A stretch of 64,000 bases of DNA from Pyrenochaeta sp. MPI-SDFR-AT-0127 (taxonomy: Eukaryota; Ascomycota; Dothideomycetes; Pleosporales; Cucurbitariaceae), in the NCBI GenBank assembly GCA_020747015.1, contig JAGTJM010000013.1, positions 310,001 through 374,000 on the forward strand. Direction: 5' to 3'. Made by a program: the position numbers and the translations under genes. The notes beneath the pieces are model-generated. The model saw nothing but the letters and a program-made list of their open reading frames with translations. It was not told where the DNA came from and ran no database searches. How positions within the stretch are numbered: position 1 is the stretch's first letter; each line of letters begins with the position of its first letter. Shown in pieces: positions 11,801-22,875 of this stretch.

Positions 11801-12663
11801 GGAGAGAGCATCCTGGTTAGGATAATCTCTACTCTTGTGCCTCCGAATAATTCTCGACGACATATCTCCACCCGGCCTCAGCATCTCCCTCATGATTGGG
11901 AGAGACATCCACCGCGTCGACGCACAAATATCTACCTTGCGTCCACACCCTGGCATCGCACCGCCTCTCATCATCAAGAGTCTCTCCTACCGACTCTTGC
12001 TCAAGGACAGCCATACCAGCGCGTCCTATCTTATTGTGTATATCCTTATTGACCACACTCCGGGGGGACCCAACCACATCAACCCCGAACCGACCAAACC
12101 TGTAACCCTCCTCACCCTCCCGCCGTTTCTTCAATTCTTGTATATACTCATTCCTAATATGTTTTGAACCACATCCTTATCTACCAAGCTCCCTGTCATG
12201 TCTCTCCTTGAATGTTATCTGATCTGAAATCGTTTTTATGAAGCGATGCATAGCGTTGCGGTTGTTGTCCCAACCCCCTCCCTTCCTCTCTTTGGGAGAT
12301 ATCTGTTTTTGAGGGGGTTTGTCATATCTAGAACAGGGGAGTTGTGTAGATACCTAGAAGATGGAGAAGTTGAGGGTTCGTCAGTCGATAGCAGTCCCGA
12401 CGGAGAGTGGAGAGAATGAAGATGCAAAAGTTTCGCAATTACTCTGTCTTCAAATGTAATATGATGTGAGATAGTGTGATGTGATGAAGAGTGATTGTGT
12501 GATTGTGTGATGCTGGAGAATGATGCTTGGCTGCTATACATTGAAAGTGTTTGATCATGGGTGTTATGGTAGACCATTCGATTCATTTGTGATCGATCAT
12601 ACAACCATTGTCGAGTGTCTCTTTCATGTAAATTCATACTCAATACATATTATGCCCACTTGA
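11801..12663. other. Convergent 3' intergenic region
   Basis: This lies between the stop codons of the ferric reductase (+) and the HERP-like gene (-), so it should hold two 3' UTRs and terminators. Around 12430-12520 there is a GTGATGTGATG / TGTGTGATTG low-complexity run. No gene is supported. Confidence 0.5.
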
Positions 12664-15087
12664 TCATGATGCATGTCCTGAAGTCGACGTCTCCCCCTCG
12701 GCAACCTCGACCTTCTCCTTGCCTTTTGCACTCGAGCTCGCTTCACCAGCCTCACCCTCCGACTTCGCCTCGTCCTTCTTCTGCTCTGCCTGTTGCTGTG
12801 CCTCAGCCGCCTGCGTCCTCGCTTCCTCTTCCTGCCTCTGCCTCTCCTCTTCAGCTGCTCGCTCAGCCCTGATCCTCTCCTCTTGCGCGTGCACCATGCG
12901 CTCACCGATACCAGGCCAAAGACTAGCTACAAATATTGCAAAGCTCCGCTCTACAGTCCTCATGCTCTCCCTCACCCAGCCAAACCGATTCTCCCGCCTC
13001 TGCTGCAGCAATCTTTGCGCTGCTTGCTCAGGCGTCATGTTCCCCATAGAGCCGTGGCGCTGCTGTCCCTCGGCTTGATTGTTGTTGCCATTCCGAGGTT
13101 GTGCTGCGCGCTCGGCCAACGCACCAACAGGGAGGACGGCCTCAAAGTGGCGGCGAACAAGATTGAATTGCTCATCGAAGATGCCGACCTGAGCCAGATA
13201 GACGACGGCGGCAATGATACCAAGCATAATTGGTCTGTAAAGGCCACCGCCGCCAGCGAAGAAGTATACAAAGCAAGCGAGTTTGAGGATAAGCCATAGG
13301 TGACCAGCTACATTCACCAAACGATCTTGCTCAGGTGGTGGATTCGCGTTCTGGTTCGCATTGACTTGCTGGTCCTGATTTTGGTTTTGAACCTGGTTCT
13401 GAGCCTGATCTTGATGCTGATTGTGTGCTTGTCCACTGGTTGTGGGTGGTTGTGTTGGGGTCGGCTGGATATTGGCTAGCTGATTGTGCAATTGGTTTGA
13501 ACCTTGAGCAATCTGTTGTCCAATTCCAGCAATGAGTTGCCTGTTTTGGGCGAACTGATTTGTGTACGTCTGAAATGGTAAAGTTGAGACCATAGGGGCC
13601 ATTGTGTACGTGCCACGCTGATCAAACAGTACGCCCACAGGGCCTTGTGGACTTGAAAGGATGAATAACTCCGTAGGAGTGTCTGCCGGCATTGACTGTG
13701 TACTACCTTGAGATTGTAGTCGAGGAGGGTTAACTATTGAGGACGTGGCGGTAGCAGTCTCCAGTACCGCGCCAGACGGTCCTCCCGTACCTGCAGACGA
13801 TTGATTAGGAGTTGAGCCACCTTGTTCGTCTACTAGCATCCGGTTCATTTCTTCTGCATGAGTTCTGAGTTCATTGGTTGTTTGTCTGAGTGACATAACA
13901 TCTGCATTTTGTACCATCGAAGCATCAGCGAGAATGACTGCCAGCCCTCGTTCTACCAAATCCAGGTTTCGAGTCATGATCTGGATATGTTCTCGGATGC
14001 GGTCGACACGCCAACTCGGAGGATTTGCGGTACCGATTTGTGCCGCTGGATCTGGTGGCTGTGCTCCCGGCATTTGCAATAGTGTCCTGACATTCTCCAT
14101 CTCTTGTCTTGCGCTTTGCAGTATTGCGCTTAGCCGTGGTAACAAACGATCTATGGCATCAGTAGACGCAGGAGAACCGGCGGGGCGAGGCGGCAAGCCG
14201 AAGCCTTGGGGCAATTGGAAAGGTCGAGGAGGGAGGGCCTGTTGTGGGCGCGTGGTCAAATTGGGTAGGTTGGGTATGTTAACATTAGTCTCGTTGATTG
14301 TGACCGACCATCGTTCGCCATTTGGCCCGATGCCCTCTTGCCTTACTATTCTACCCCCAGTGGGCGGTAGATTCGGTTGTCCAAACATAGGAAGTGGCAC
14401 CTGTCCCGGCCCAGGCGGCGCTTGCGTACCATTGCTGGGAGTTCCGCCGGCATTTAGTGCTATTTGACGGATGTGCTGTTCAAATGCTGGCGGCAAAGCT
14501 CCTGGTAGGTGATGGTGGTGGGCATGAGGATGGTGATGTGGATGGTGGTGATGGTGTGGTTGCGGTTGTGGTTGAGGCTGTGACTGCGGTTGTGCTGTCT
14601 GTGGTTGCGAATTCGGTCGTGGCTGTGGTATTGTTCGGAACGGATTTGTTTGAAGAGGAGGGCTCGCTGGTGGTAGGACTTGAGCTGGTCGGAAAGGATT
14701 CGGAGGAGCAGTCGACGATCGTGGAGCCGGTGAAGTGGAAAGGTTGCCATTGGGAGGAAGCTCTCGTAGGACCAGGTGTAGACTTTGGTCTTTGGATTCA
14801 CGGATCTGAAGCGATTGTTAGGTATTGTCGGTGACCCGAGCATGGCTACATACGCTGTCCGGGCCAAACACATCTCCGAGGGAGTCGTTGTCATTCGCGA
14901 CCACTCTTCCTCTGTAGATCAAGCGCATACGCTCAGGAGCAGGCTTTGAGGGCACTGCATTCTGTATACGACTGCGGAGCTCTCGTATGGTGGTTGCTGT
15001 GGGGAGATCTGGAAAGCTGACGCCGCCCTCCACCTCTGTCGATGGCGACAAGATGCGGAGATTGATCGTTGACTTCTCCCCGGCCAT
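12664..15087 (-). CDS. HERP/Usa1-like ubiquitin-domain protein of the ER membrane
   Basis: Two exons, 15087-14854 and 14805-12664, with a 48-nt intron, give 791 residues. The N-terminus is a ubiquitin-like fold (residues about 4-85: INLRILSPSTEVEGGVSF, then MRLIYRGRVVANDNDSLGDV). The intron falls inside this domain, and splicing is needed to restore its last strands (HLVLRELP). A Pro/Gln-rich linker follows with a His-rich run at about 163-178, then a long low-complexity region. Two adjacent hydrophobic segments at about 579-597 and 600-619 look like a membrane hairpin. The C-terminus is a charged Glu/Arg/Gln coiled-coil-like stretch (720-775). This order (UBL, linker, hairpin) matches mammalian HERPUD1 and yeast Usa1, scaffolds of the Hrd1 ER-associated degradation complex. 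A DSC-complex UBL subunit is the main alternative, but those are usually shorter. The gene is divergent from PSD. Confidence 0.7.
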
Positions 15088-15534
15088 GTTCACGACAGTC
15101 GAGGTCGAGCAGGGCGGTAGACGGTGATGCGGTGGGGATCGGAACGCTGGCGTGTTTGTATACGTTGCGTTTTAAAGCTCGAAATCAGCGTCTCGGTAGA
15201 CTCTCACTTGCCATTTGTGGCACAATACAAATGTGACTGCTACCAGAGCAAGCGAGCGGATGAGTCTTCTCGCAACACAGTCGCCAATGACCCAGAATGA
15301 TTTGGCCCAAAGCACGCGACGTGACAGATCCCCGAATCCAACGGTCGGGAGCTCTCTCGGAGACGATCGCCGCGGCGCTAAGCCTTGTCCAATGTACGTC
15401 ATTGGCTCACGATGAAGCTCTGCTTTTCTCATGCAACGCCCTCTCCGTCATCCGCCCCCCTGCCATCTGCCTGTCTACACATCGTACGGTATATGTGAGC
15501 TACTTTAAACATTGGCCATGCGAATGAAGTAGTC
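15088..15534. promoter_or_regulatory. Shared divergent promoter of the HERP-like gene and PSD
   Basis: These 447 bp separate the two start codons. Visible elements are CCAAT boxes at 15284-15288 and 15389-15393, an inverted CCAAT (ATTGG) at 15401-15405, a CRE-like TACGTCA at 15395-15401 sitting between the last two, and GACGTGAC at 15318-15325. ACGT-core sites are bound by bZIP factors of the CREB/ATF/Hac1 type, but a specific factor cannot be named from sequence. Confidence 0.45.
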
Positions 15535-17255
15535 ATGGCCTCATCTTGCGCCCGCCAGCTCTTGCGAGCCCCGACCCGAACGCGATACCCTCGAACCACC
15601 TTCCCACATGCGCGCCTGTCTGTCCCCTCACGCACCTTCTCCTCCTCTCGAGCCGCCTGTGATAAACAGAACTTCCATAGGAAAGAGTCTTTCAGGTCGC
15701 GGCTGAACTCGGCGCTCAAGAACACCAAGATTAAGTGGGAACCAATTCCAATCGCTCTTGGCATCGGCTTCCTAGGCGCATTCCAGGTCTATCGCATACA
15801 GCGGAGAGAAAAGCATTCGCAGGCACAGAGAGAGGCAGATGAGGAGGCAGCAGTAGATCAGCAAGGCCGCCCGAAGAAGCGTGAAAGGATACGACCAAGC
15901 GGGCCATGGTACGTCTGATCAGCCCTCAGCCAATGTTCCATATATTAACTTCTGCACAGGACTGTACAAATCATGTCTACCCTGCCATTGAAGGCTCTCT
16001 CGCGCCTGTGGGGTCGCTTCAACGAAATTGACATTCCTTATTACTTCCGCGTGCCTGGCTTCAAGCTCTACTCCTTCATTTTTGGTGTCAAGTCAGTCCT
16101 CTACAAACACCAACATCATGGCATATCCTAACAACATGTAGTCTATCCGAAGTTTCAGAGCCCGATCTCCACGTCTACCCAAATCTCGCCGCCTTCTTCT
16201 ACCGTACTCTCAAGCCAGGAGTACGACCCCTTGATCCCAATCCCAATGCCGTTCTTTCGCCGGCAGACGGCAAAGTCATTCAGTTCGGCACAATTGAGCA
16301 TGGCGAGGTAGAACAAGTCAAGGGTGTTACGTACAGTCTCGATGCTCTGCTAGGATCTAACAGGCCTGCAAAACCGGAGCAGAACGTAGCAAACTCGCAG
16401 ATTCGAACCAGTACAACACACGACAAGACTGCCGAAGAAGATATCGTTCGCGCAGACGAGGAGTTTGCCAATGTAAATGGAATCTCGTACACTTTGCCTA
16501 ATCTCTTCTCTGGGCCTTGGCCAAAGGGCGGAAAGCCCGCTGAAATGCCGACCGACCAATCTACAGCCCCAACCCCTTCCTCCGAAGCCGAAGTACGTGC
16601 TGATCTCGCTCTGAGCGAGTCCCAACGACCATGGTGGGCACCCGCCTCGATAAAGACTCCTACTGCTCTCTACTACTGCGTAATCTACCTTGCGCCGGGC
16701 GACTACCACCGCTTTCACTCTCCCGTATCTTGGGTTGTCGAAAGCCGCCGCCACTTCGCCGGAGAACTCTACAGTGTGTCTCCATATCTTCAGCGCACTA
16801 TGCCCGGGCTCTTCACCTTGAACGAAAGAGTCGTTTTGCTGGGTCGATGGCGCTGGGGTTTCTTCTCGTATACACCCGTTGGTGCCACAAATGTGGGCTC
16901 CATCAAGATTAACTTTGATCGCGAACTTCGTACCAACAGCCTCACCACCGACACAGCGGCAGATCGCGCGGCTGAGCAAGCAGCTGAACGGGGTGAGCCG
17001 TACTCTGGGTTCGCCGAAGCGTCCTACACAAGTGCGAGTCGTGTACTTGGCGGCCATGCGTTGAAGCGCGGGGAGGAGATGGGTGGCTTCCAATTGGGCA
17101 GCACGATCGTCCTCGTCTTTGAGGCGCCAAAGGGAATTAGACCCAGCTTAGACGAAGGGTATAAGGGCTTTAGGCGGGGAGGATTCAAGTGGAACATTGA
17201 GCAGGGCAAGAAAGTCAAGGTTGGTCAAGCGCTGGGATTTGTCGAGGAGACATAA
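15535..17255 (+). CDS. PSD1: Phosphatidylserine decarboxylase, mitochondrial type I proenzyme
   Basis: Three exons, 15535-15908, 15960-16091 and 16142-17255 (introns 51 and 50 nt), give 539 residues. The first 40 residues are rich in Arg/Ser/Thr and lack acidic residues, as in a mitochondrial presequence. A hydrophobic segment near 68-83 (PIPIALGIGFLGAFQVYR) fits the single inner-membrane anchor. The decarboxylase core shows VLSPADGKV, GDYHRFHSP, FFSYTPVGATNVGSI and, near the end, FQLGST. The LGST motif is at 487-490; self-cleavage between G488 and S489 would leave a 51-residue alpha chain with an N-terminal pyruvoyl group. The enzyme turns phosphatidylserine into phosphatidylethanolamine at the inner membrane. 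An insert of roughly 90 residues after the VKGVTYSLDALLG motif (about 265-355) is longer than in yeast Psd1 as I remember it and looks disordered. All key residues are present, so the enzyme should be active. Confidence 0.95.
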
Positions 17256-19935
17256 TGTTGGTGGCCCGGACCATTGTATGATATGTAGAAGTACTGTCAC
17301 GTCATATCAATGCCTCTTAGCGATATTCATGACGATATGAAGAAGCCATCAGCGAGCAATTTATCGAGATTGTAGAGGTGTCGCAGAAGCCTCGACGCTT
17401 TGAGTGCGGATGGCACTCCACTCAAACGTTCCCTTCACAGTCCTCCTAGTAACAGGAGTCTCGGAAGTTTCAGCTTCGATCAGTCATGCGAAGTATTTTT
17501 GCAGATCCAATGATCGTGGAGAGGAAACTCCTTCCGTGACGCGCGGTCGTGCTTGCCTTTTTATCCAGAGAGCTGCATGGTCATCTGCACGCTAGCAGTA
17601 CGTCTGCTCATAACTTGCTCATCCCGCCATCTCCATAGCAACAATGTCTTGTTCCCTTCTCCTACCTATATATTGAACACCAACCCCACACAATTAGCCC
17701 GCCTCAGCGAGGTATGCTAGATGCTTCGACCTTTCTCACCTCCCAGAAGGCGGAGGCTGCATTCACAGCAATCGACACTGATGTTTTTGAAGCTCTCATC
17801 AACTGTCATAGTTGTCCGGCAGAAGTCACTGCGAAAGCAAGACACTTTCCGTTCTCGACACAATCAATGCTCAATTAACCGTGGACTTGTCCTTACCGTG
17901 CTTGGTGCTCAAGGTAAGTGGCTGGGAATGTATGCGATTTTCAGTGACGAAAGGCACTGGCTAACCACAATTCTAGTGAAGACTAGTGTATATAGGTCAG
18001 TTCTCTAATGCTTATATTGCCTTACATTGGCAGCCACGGATGAGCAAACGCCGCAACCGTAAGTGTTCCAACGGAGCCGCATTTGTTCCGTATGTTATCG
18101 ACAGCGAAGCACTGGATAGCGGCCATTGACAGACGCAATTTTTCGCAAAAGTATGGCTTGTTACTTCCACTCCAGGACGCGAAGGTTGTGCACCTTTGCA
18201 GTACGAATGCAAGATATTTCGGCAAGAAAGCGTCTACGGCACGTCGCTCTTGATGTGGATGCCCAAGGACGAGCACAAAGAAGAGAATTGCCATAGGGCT
18301 GCATCAACCTGGACCTGGGACATAGTACAAAGATTCGCGAAGTATCCAGGTCTCGCCGTCCTATGCATGTCAGAAGCTGAGACTGCATGCTTCAATATTG
18401 TGGCGTCTGTGCCGTCACTGTAAGACCCACCGACGGTTCTCGGCAAGTTGACATGCGTATCTTATCTGACACAAGGCCGTTGACTGTCGGCTGCTGTCAT
18501 GACCAGACTTAGGAAAGCAGTGTGATGCTGTTGACCATGGTTAATGCGCGGCTATTCAGGGGTCTCGTGTGGCGCTACGACCTCACTACGACCGGGATGC
18601 AGTAAATCAATGATTGAAACGATCATAACAGCTTTCCCTGGAGCCCGGGAAGATCTACCAGGATGGCTGTCTTTCGGCTCCAAATCACTACAAACGCCAG
18701 CCTCTACCACTGATCCACATTGAAGCTGAAATCTAGCTGAACTTTGGCCATCAACATGAATCAAAGATGCAATGGCTTCAACAATGTCTAGCTTGAGATA
18801 GGAGCTGCGCATTTCCGGTCAAAGCTTCCGGGATCCCTCCCACTGCACCGATGTGCTGGTCGACGAGTGGCTTCGCGAAAGCAACTTCGGTGGATTCAAT
18901 AGTCAGATTCTGAGACTGAGCGTCATCGGTACGGCACGGCACGTTCAAGAAGAGACAGTCCTACCGATCTGCTCTGTTTTGATCACATGAGTTGACCGGA
19001 GTCTCTGTTGAGAATGCATTGTGACAGGTCAAAATCGAAGGTGAGGTGACGTTGTGGTCCGGCTCCCCTCCAAAAGTCCGGTCCGCCGCATGCGCTAACC
19101 CTCAACAAGCCTTAGTGCACCCGGAAATAGACCATACCGCTGATCTTGGCTGAGCTTCTTTCGAGGCCTTGTTTGGTCGATAGCCACGAAGCGGCACAAG
19201 TCGCTACACTTCATGAACAGCTCGGGCCTACGTCTGCAAGCTTCCCATCACGGCATCTGCTCCAGGAATCTGCATGTCAATCTGCGCCTCCGGTCCCCGC
19301 TTTCTGCGAAACTAACGTGCATCAACTGCACACAATGGCTACCAACCCTGTTGAGTCGACCGCCAACGTGTACCACTCAGCACTTAGGCATTTCTCGCCG
19401 AGCTGACATGCCGCAATATCTGTCCAGGATTCCATACCTGGCTCGGTACAGCTAGCTGCATCTGTTCGTGTTACGTGAAAATACCGAAGCACGAGGCGCC
19501 TCTGACCATTTAGAAGAGTCCGTTCATCTGCCTAGGGCTGATATATACTCGTTACTTACCATCTAGGCTGCGACATTAACCTTGCATACATACCGCTCGC
19601 CCGCCGCCTCCTCCTCCGAATCATGACGATATTGGTCTTGTCATCAATATGGCGGCATCGTTCACGAGGTAGGATCGTACTAGTGGTGGCAGCTCTCCAT
19701 AGCTGGTGGTGCTTTCCTTCTGGACTAGTGATCAGCCCACTTGGCGAAGCAGGGCGAAGCATGTTAGACTATCATGCCCAAGATATAATTCCTCGTGTGA
19801 CCCTTCCCATGAGCGTCAGGCTGCCCTAAAATTTCTTTATCGGTCACATATCTCGAGGGAATTTGCACTCGCTCGCTAGTTGTGCAGGGTGCCTCATGCG
19901 ATACATGTCATTCTTTGATACTCTCATAATCCATA
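17256..19935. other. Intergenic, 2.7 kb, no secure gene
   Basis: No frame is long or recognisable. Between about 17710 and 18430 there are several textbook-looking splice sites (GTAAGT at 17914 and 18060; acceptors near 17977, 18034 and 18131), which suggests a decayed or very small spliced gene, but no combination I tried gave a protein I recognise. The last 400 bp before 19936 should hold the laccase promoter; an AT-rich ATATATAC lies at 19541-19548. Confidence 0.4.
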
Positions 19936-22043
19936 ATGTCCTCCTCAATTACTAAGGCGGCTGCTCTTCTGGCCTGCCTTCTGCCCTCTGTTACTGCTTT
20001 CGCCTTACCTGCTGAGCCTCTCCGGCCGAGAGTACCATGGGCAAAAACTGGAATCTTCGATGTTCACAGGAGACGAAATGGTTATCCTACATCGTGTAGT
20101 AACGGAGCATCGTCTAGAGGATGCTGGCAGGGCGATTTCAACATCGACACCGACATGGACCTACATTGGCCTACGACTGGAAAGACAGTAAAGGTAGAGT
20201 TATTGAATCCAGGCTGTTTATGTCTTCACCTTTACTGACCATCAAAGTATCACCTGGACATTACCAATTCTACCGGTGCACCAGATGGATTCGAAAGGCC
20301 CATGATGCTGATAAATGGTCAATTTCCAGGCCCTGTAAGTATGCTGGCGCTGGCCTTATATGCACAGTGCTAATCCTTTGCAGACCATAGTTGCCGATTG
20401 GGGAGATTACCTCGAGATCACTGTGACCAACCATCTTGAGAGCAATGGAACCGGTATTCACTGGCACGGCTTGAGGCAACTTGGGTCGAATGAGATGGAT
20501 GGTGTTAACGGTGTTACCGAGTGCCCTGTTGCACCAGGTGACACCACAGTCTACCGCTTCCAAGCGACGCAGTACGGAACTACTGTACGTTTGAAGCCGT
20601 GCATACAATGACGATGAATTGCTTGCTAATGTTTCTCAGTGGTATCACTCGCATTACTCTGTGCAGTATGGTGATGGTCTGATCGGTACCATGATCATCC
20701 ATGGACCGACAACAGCGGATTATGACATCGATCTTGGAGTTTTACCCATTACAGATTGGTTCCACGCGCCCATATTTACGGTCAATGCCGCAGCTCTCCA
20801 CGCATCGGGGCCTCCAACTGCAGATAATATACTGATCAATGGCACTATGACTTCAGCATCTGGTGGCCAATATGCAGTCACCACACTTACCCCAGGCAAA
20901 ACCCATCTTCTCCGCCTGATCAACACTGGAATCAACAATTACCTCCACGTTGGAATAGATGGCCATCCATTTACGGTAGTCGCGGCAGACTTCATTCCTA
21001 TTGTGCCTTTTGAGACAACCTCACTCGTACTTGCAGTTGGTAAGTGGAGTTCATTTTCACTCGTACAAGAACAGCCTGTTGTGCACCCTCAACGAAAATG
21101 CACACACATGCAAGTAACGTATCACTGATTATATTCCAGGCCAACGTTACGACGTCATTATAAAAGCTACTGAAGAAGTTGACAACTATTGGCTTCGTGT
21201 GGGTACTGGTGGAAGTGCAAGATGTGATGGTCCAAATGCTAATGCCGCAAACATCCGGAGCATCATTCGGTATGCTGGCGCGAAAGAAGCAGCCCCTGGT
21301 AACTCATCATCACCAGTGGTGCTCCCAACTGGATGTTATGACGAAGCAAATATCGTGCCGTACGTCAAGACGACAGTTCCTCAAGAGGTGCCCGAGCAGA
21401 TGAAGGTTGGCTTCACCAACACTGCTGGAGGTGGCAATCTTGTCCAATGGCTCGTCAACGGCAGCCCAATGCTGATCGATTTTGACTACCCCACCCTCCA
21501 GTCAGTTATCGACGGTAATGATACATTCGGAACTCAACGCCAAGTGTTTACGGTCGGCGAGAAGCATAAGGTTCGTTTGCGGTCTCACACGTAATACACC
21601 TCGAATACTGACCTTGATTCTAGTGGCAGTACTGGGTCATCCAAATGGACAACGCTACCTTCAGCCCTCCCTTACCCCACCCCATACACCTGCACGGTCA
21701 TGATTTCTACGTCCTTGACCACCAAGCAAATGCCCAGTGGAATGGCGATATTTCGCGCCTGAAAACCGACAATCCTATTCGTCGCGACACTGCCACATTA
21801 CCTGCTGCTGGCTATCTGGTGCTCGCCTTCGAGTCTGACAACCCGGGTGCGTGGCTCATGCATTGCCATATTCCATTCCATGTTGCTGCAGGACTTGGAG
21901 TACAGTTTTTAGAACGATTCGACGAGATTGAGGGTGCCAATGGTGATTTTGGCCCGTTGCAGCAGAACTGCAAGAAATGGAGTAAATTCCACAAGGAGTT
22001 TTACCCCAACGGAATACTGATTCCAGGTGATTCGGGGCTGTAG
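19936..22043 (+). CDS. Laccase (secreted ascomycete multicopper oxidase)
   Basis: Six exons, 19936-20193, 20248-20334, 20384-20584, 20640-21039, 21140-21570 and 21624-22043 (introns 54, 49, 55, 100 and 53 nt), give 598 residues. A signal peptide is clear at about 1-22 (LLACLLPSVTAFA). All four copper-binding segments are intact: HWHG (141-144), WYHSH (183-187), HPIHLHGHDF (478-487) and HCHIPFH (539-545). The cysteine C540 is the type-1 copper ligand, and a Leu five residues after H545 occupies the axial position. The protein ends in PGDSGL: asco-laccases end in DSGL/I/V, a plug that enters the solvent channel towards the trinuclear copper site. Several N-x-S/T glycosylation sites occur. The family oxidises phenols, such as melanin precursors, lignin-derived phenolics or plant phenolics, with O2 reduced to water. 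No pigment cluster is nearby, so the natural substrate is open. Confidence 0.95.
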
Positions 22044-22875
22044 AGAGGAAGACGAAATTTGGGAGGTTGTTTGTTGCTTGCATGATATCCTGCATTCATT
22101 GGGGCTGGCTGTTGTATATCTACTTTAATGATCATGAAGTATGCCCAAGTCTTCTCACATGAATACTGTTGATGCACCATGGTAGATGGGATTGAAATCC
22201 TTGCCCTTAACGAGAACCTGCTGTTGTGAGCTTCTTCATTGATATAGACGGTACTTCCACACTACCTCAAAGTCCTTTAGCTTCCAAAAGGTGGGTGATT
22301 CAAGGTACTCTGACCATTGATGCATGGCAGAGAAGACACTGCATCGTCTTCAGGGCATTTTTAGATGCCATGTTGCTTCGTGCTTCATTTAACATTCCAA
22401 AATGAAGTAAGCTCCGAGATAAGGATGGACATGCACCCATCCAACGTCAATGATCTCACTTTGGAGCCCATGTTCACTACGTTTACCGCGCACCGGATCC
22501 AGACCATTATTTATGTTTACCACTCGCTCACTCACGTTCCATATGTTTTTGAAGGCTCGGAGCCCGGGCCATGTATCCAAGGCATTATCAGATTACATCA
22601 AGAAAAATAAGAGCCGGAGATATCGTCGTTGCGGTACAACACTAAATCGACCATAAGACGAGCACATGAATCGGGAGACGAGCGAAGTAGTGAGGAGACG
22701 TGACCGCATGTCATCTTGCAGAGAGAGTTGATTTGCAAGGCTAAAGCCTATTCAGGAGACTTTAAATTCATTCGTTTCCTTTCACCAGATTTGAACACCT
22801 TTGCGAGTTTCCAACTACAAGGTATCCTTCATATATATGTATATATATGACTAATCACCTCGTAAGAAAAGACAC
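22044..22875. other. Convergent 3' intergenic region
   Basis: The region lies between the stop codons of the laccase and the bestrophin-like gene. It includes a short TATATATG-type AT repeat at about 22833-22850. No gene is supported. Confidence 0.5.

Noticed and set aside
12215..12223. TTATCTGAT, an exact match to the iron GATA site class
   Set aside because: It lies between two convergent stop codons, 0.4 kb behind the ferric reductase, so it is not in a promoter. One such match per 64 kb is expected by chance.
16401..16420. B-box-like GGTTCGAATCT on the minus strand
   Set aside because: It falls within the PSD coding exon and no tRNA cloverleaf or A-box can be drawn around it.
22585..22593. 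A further TTATCAGAT match
   Set aside because: Also in a convergent 3' region (laccase/bestrophin), with no start codon nearby.
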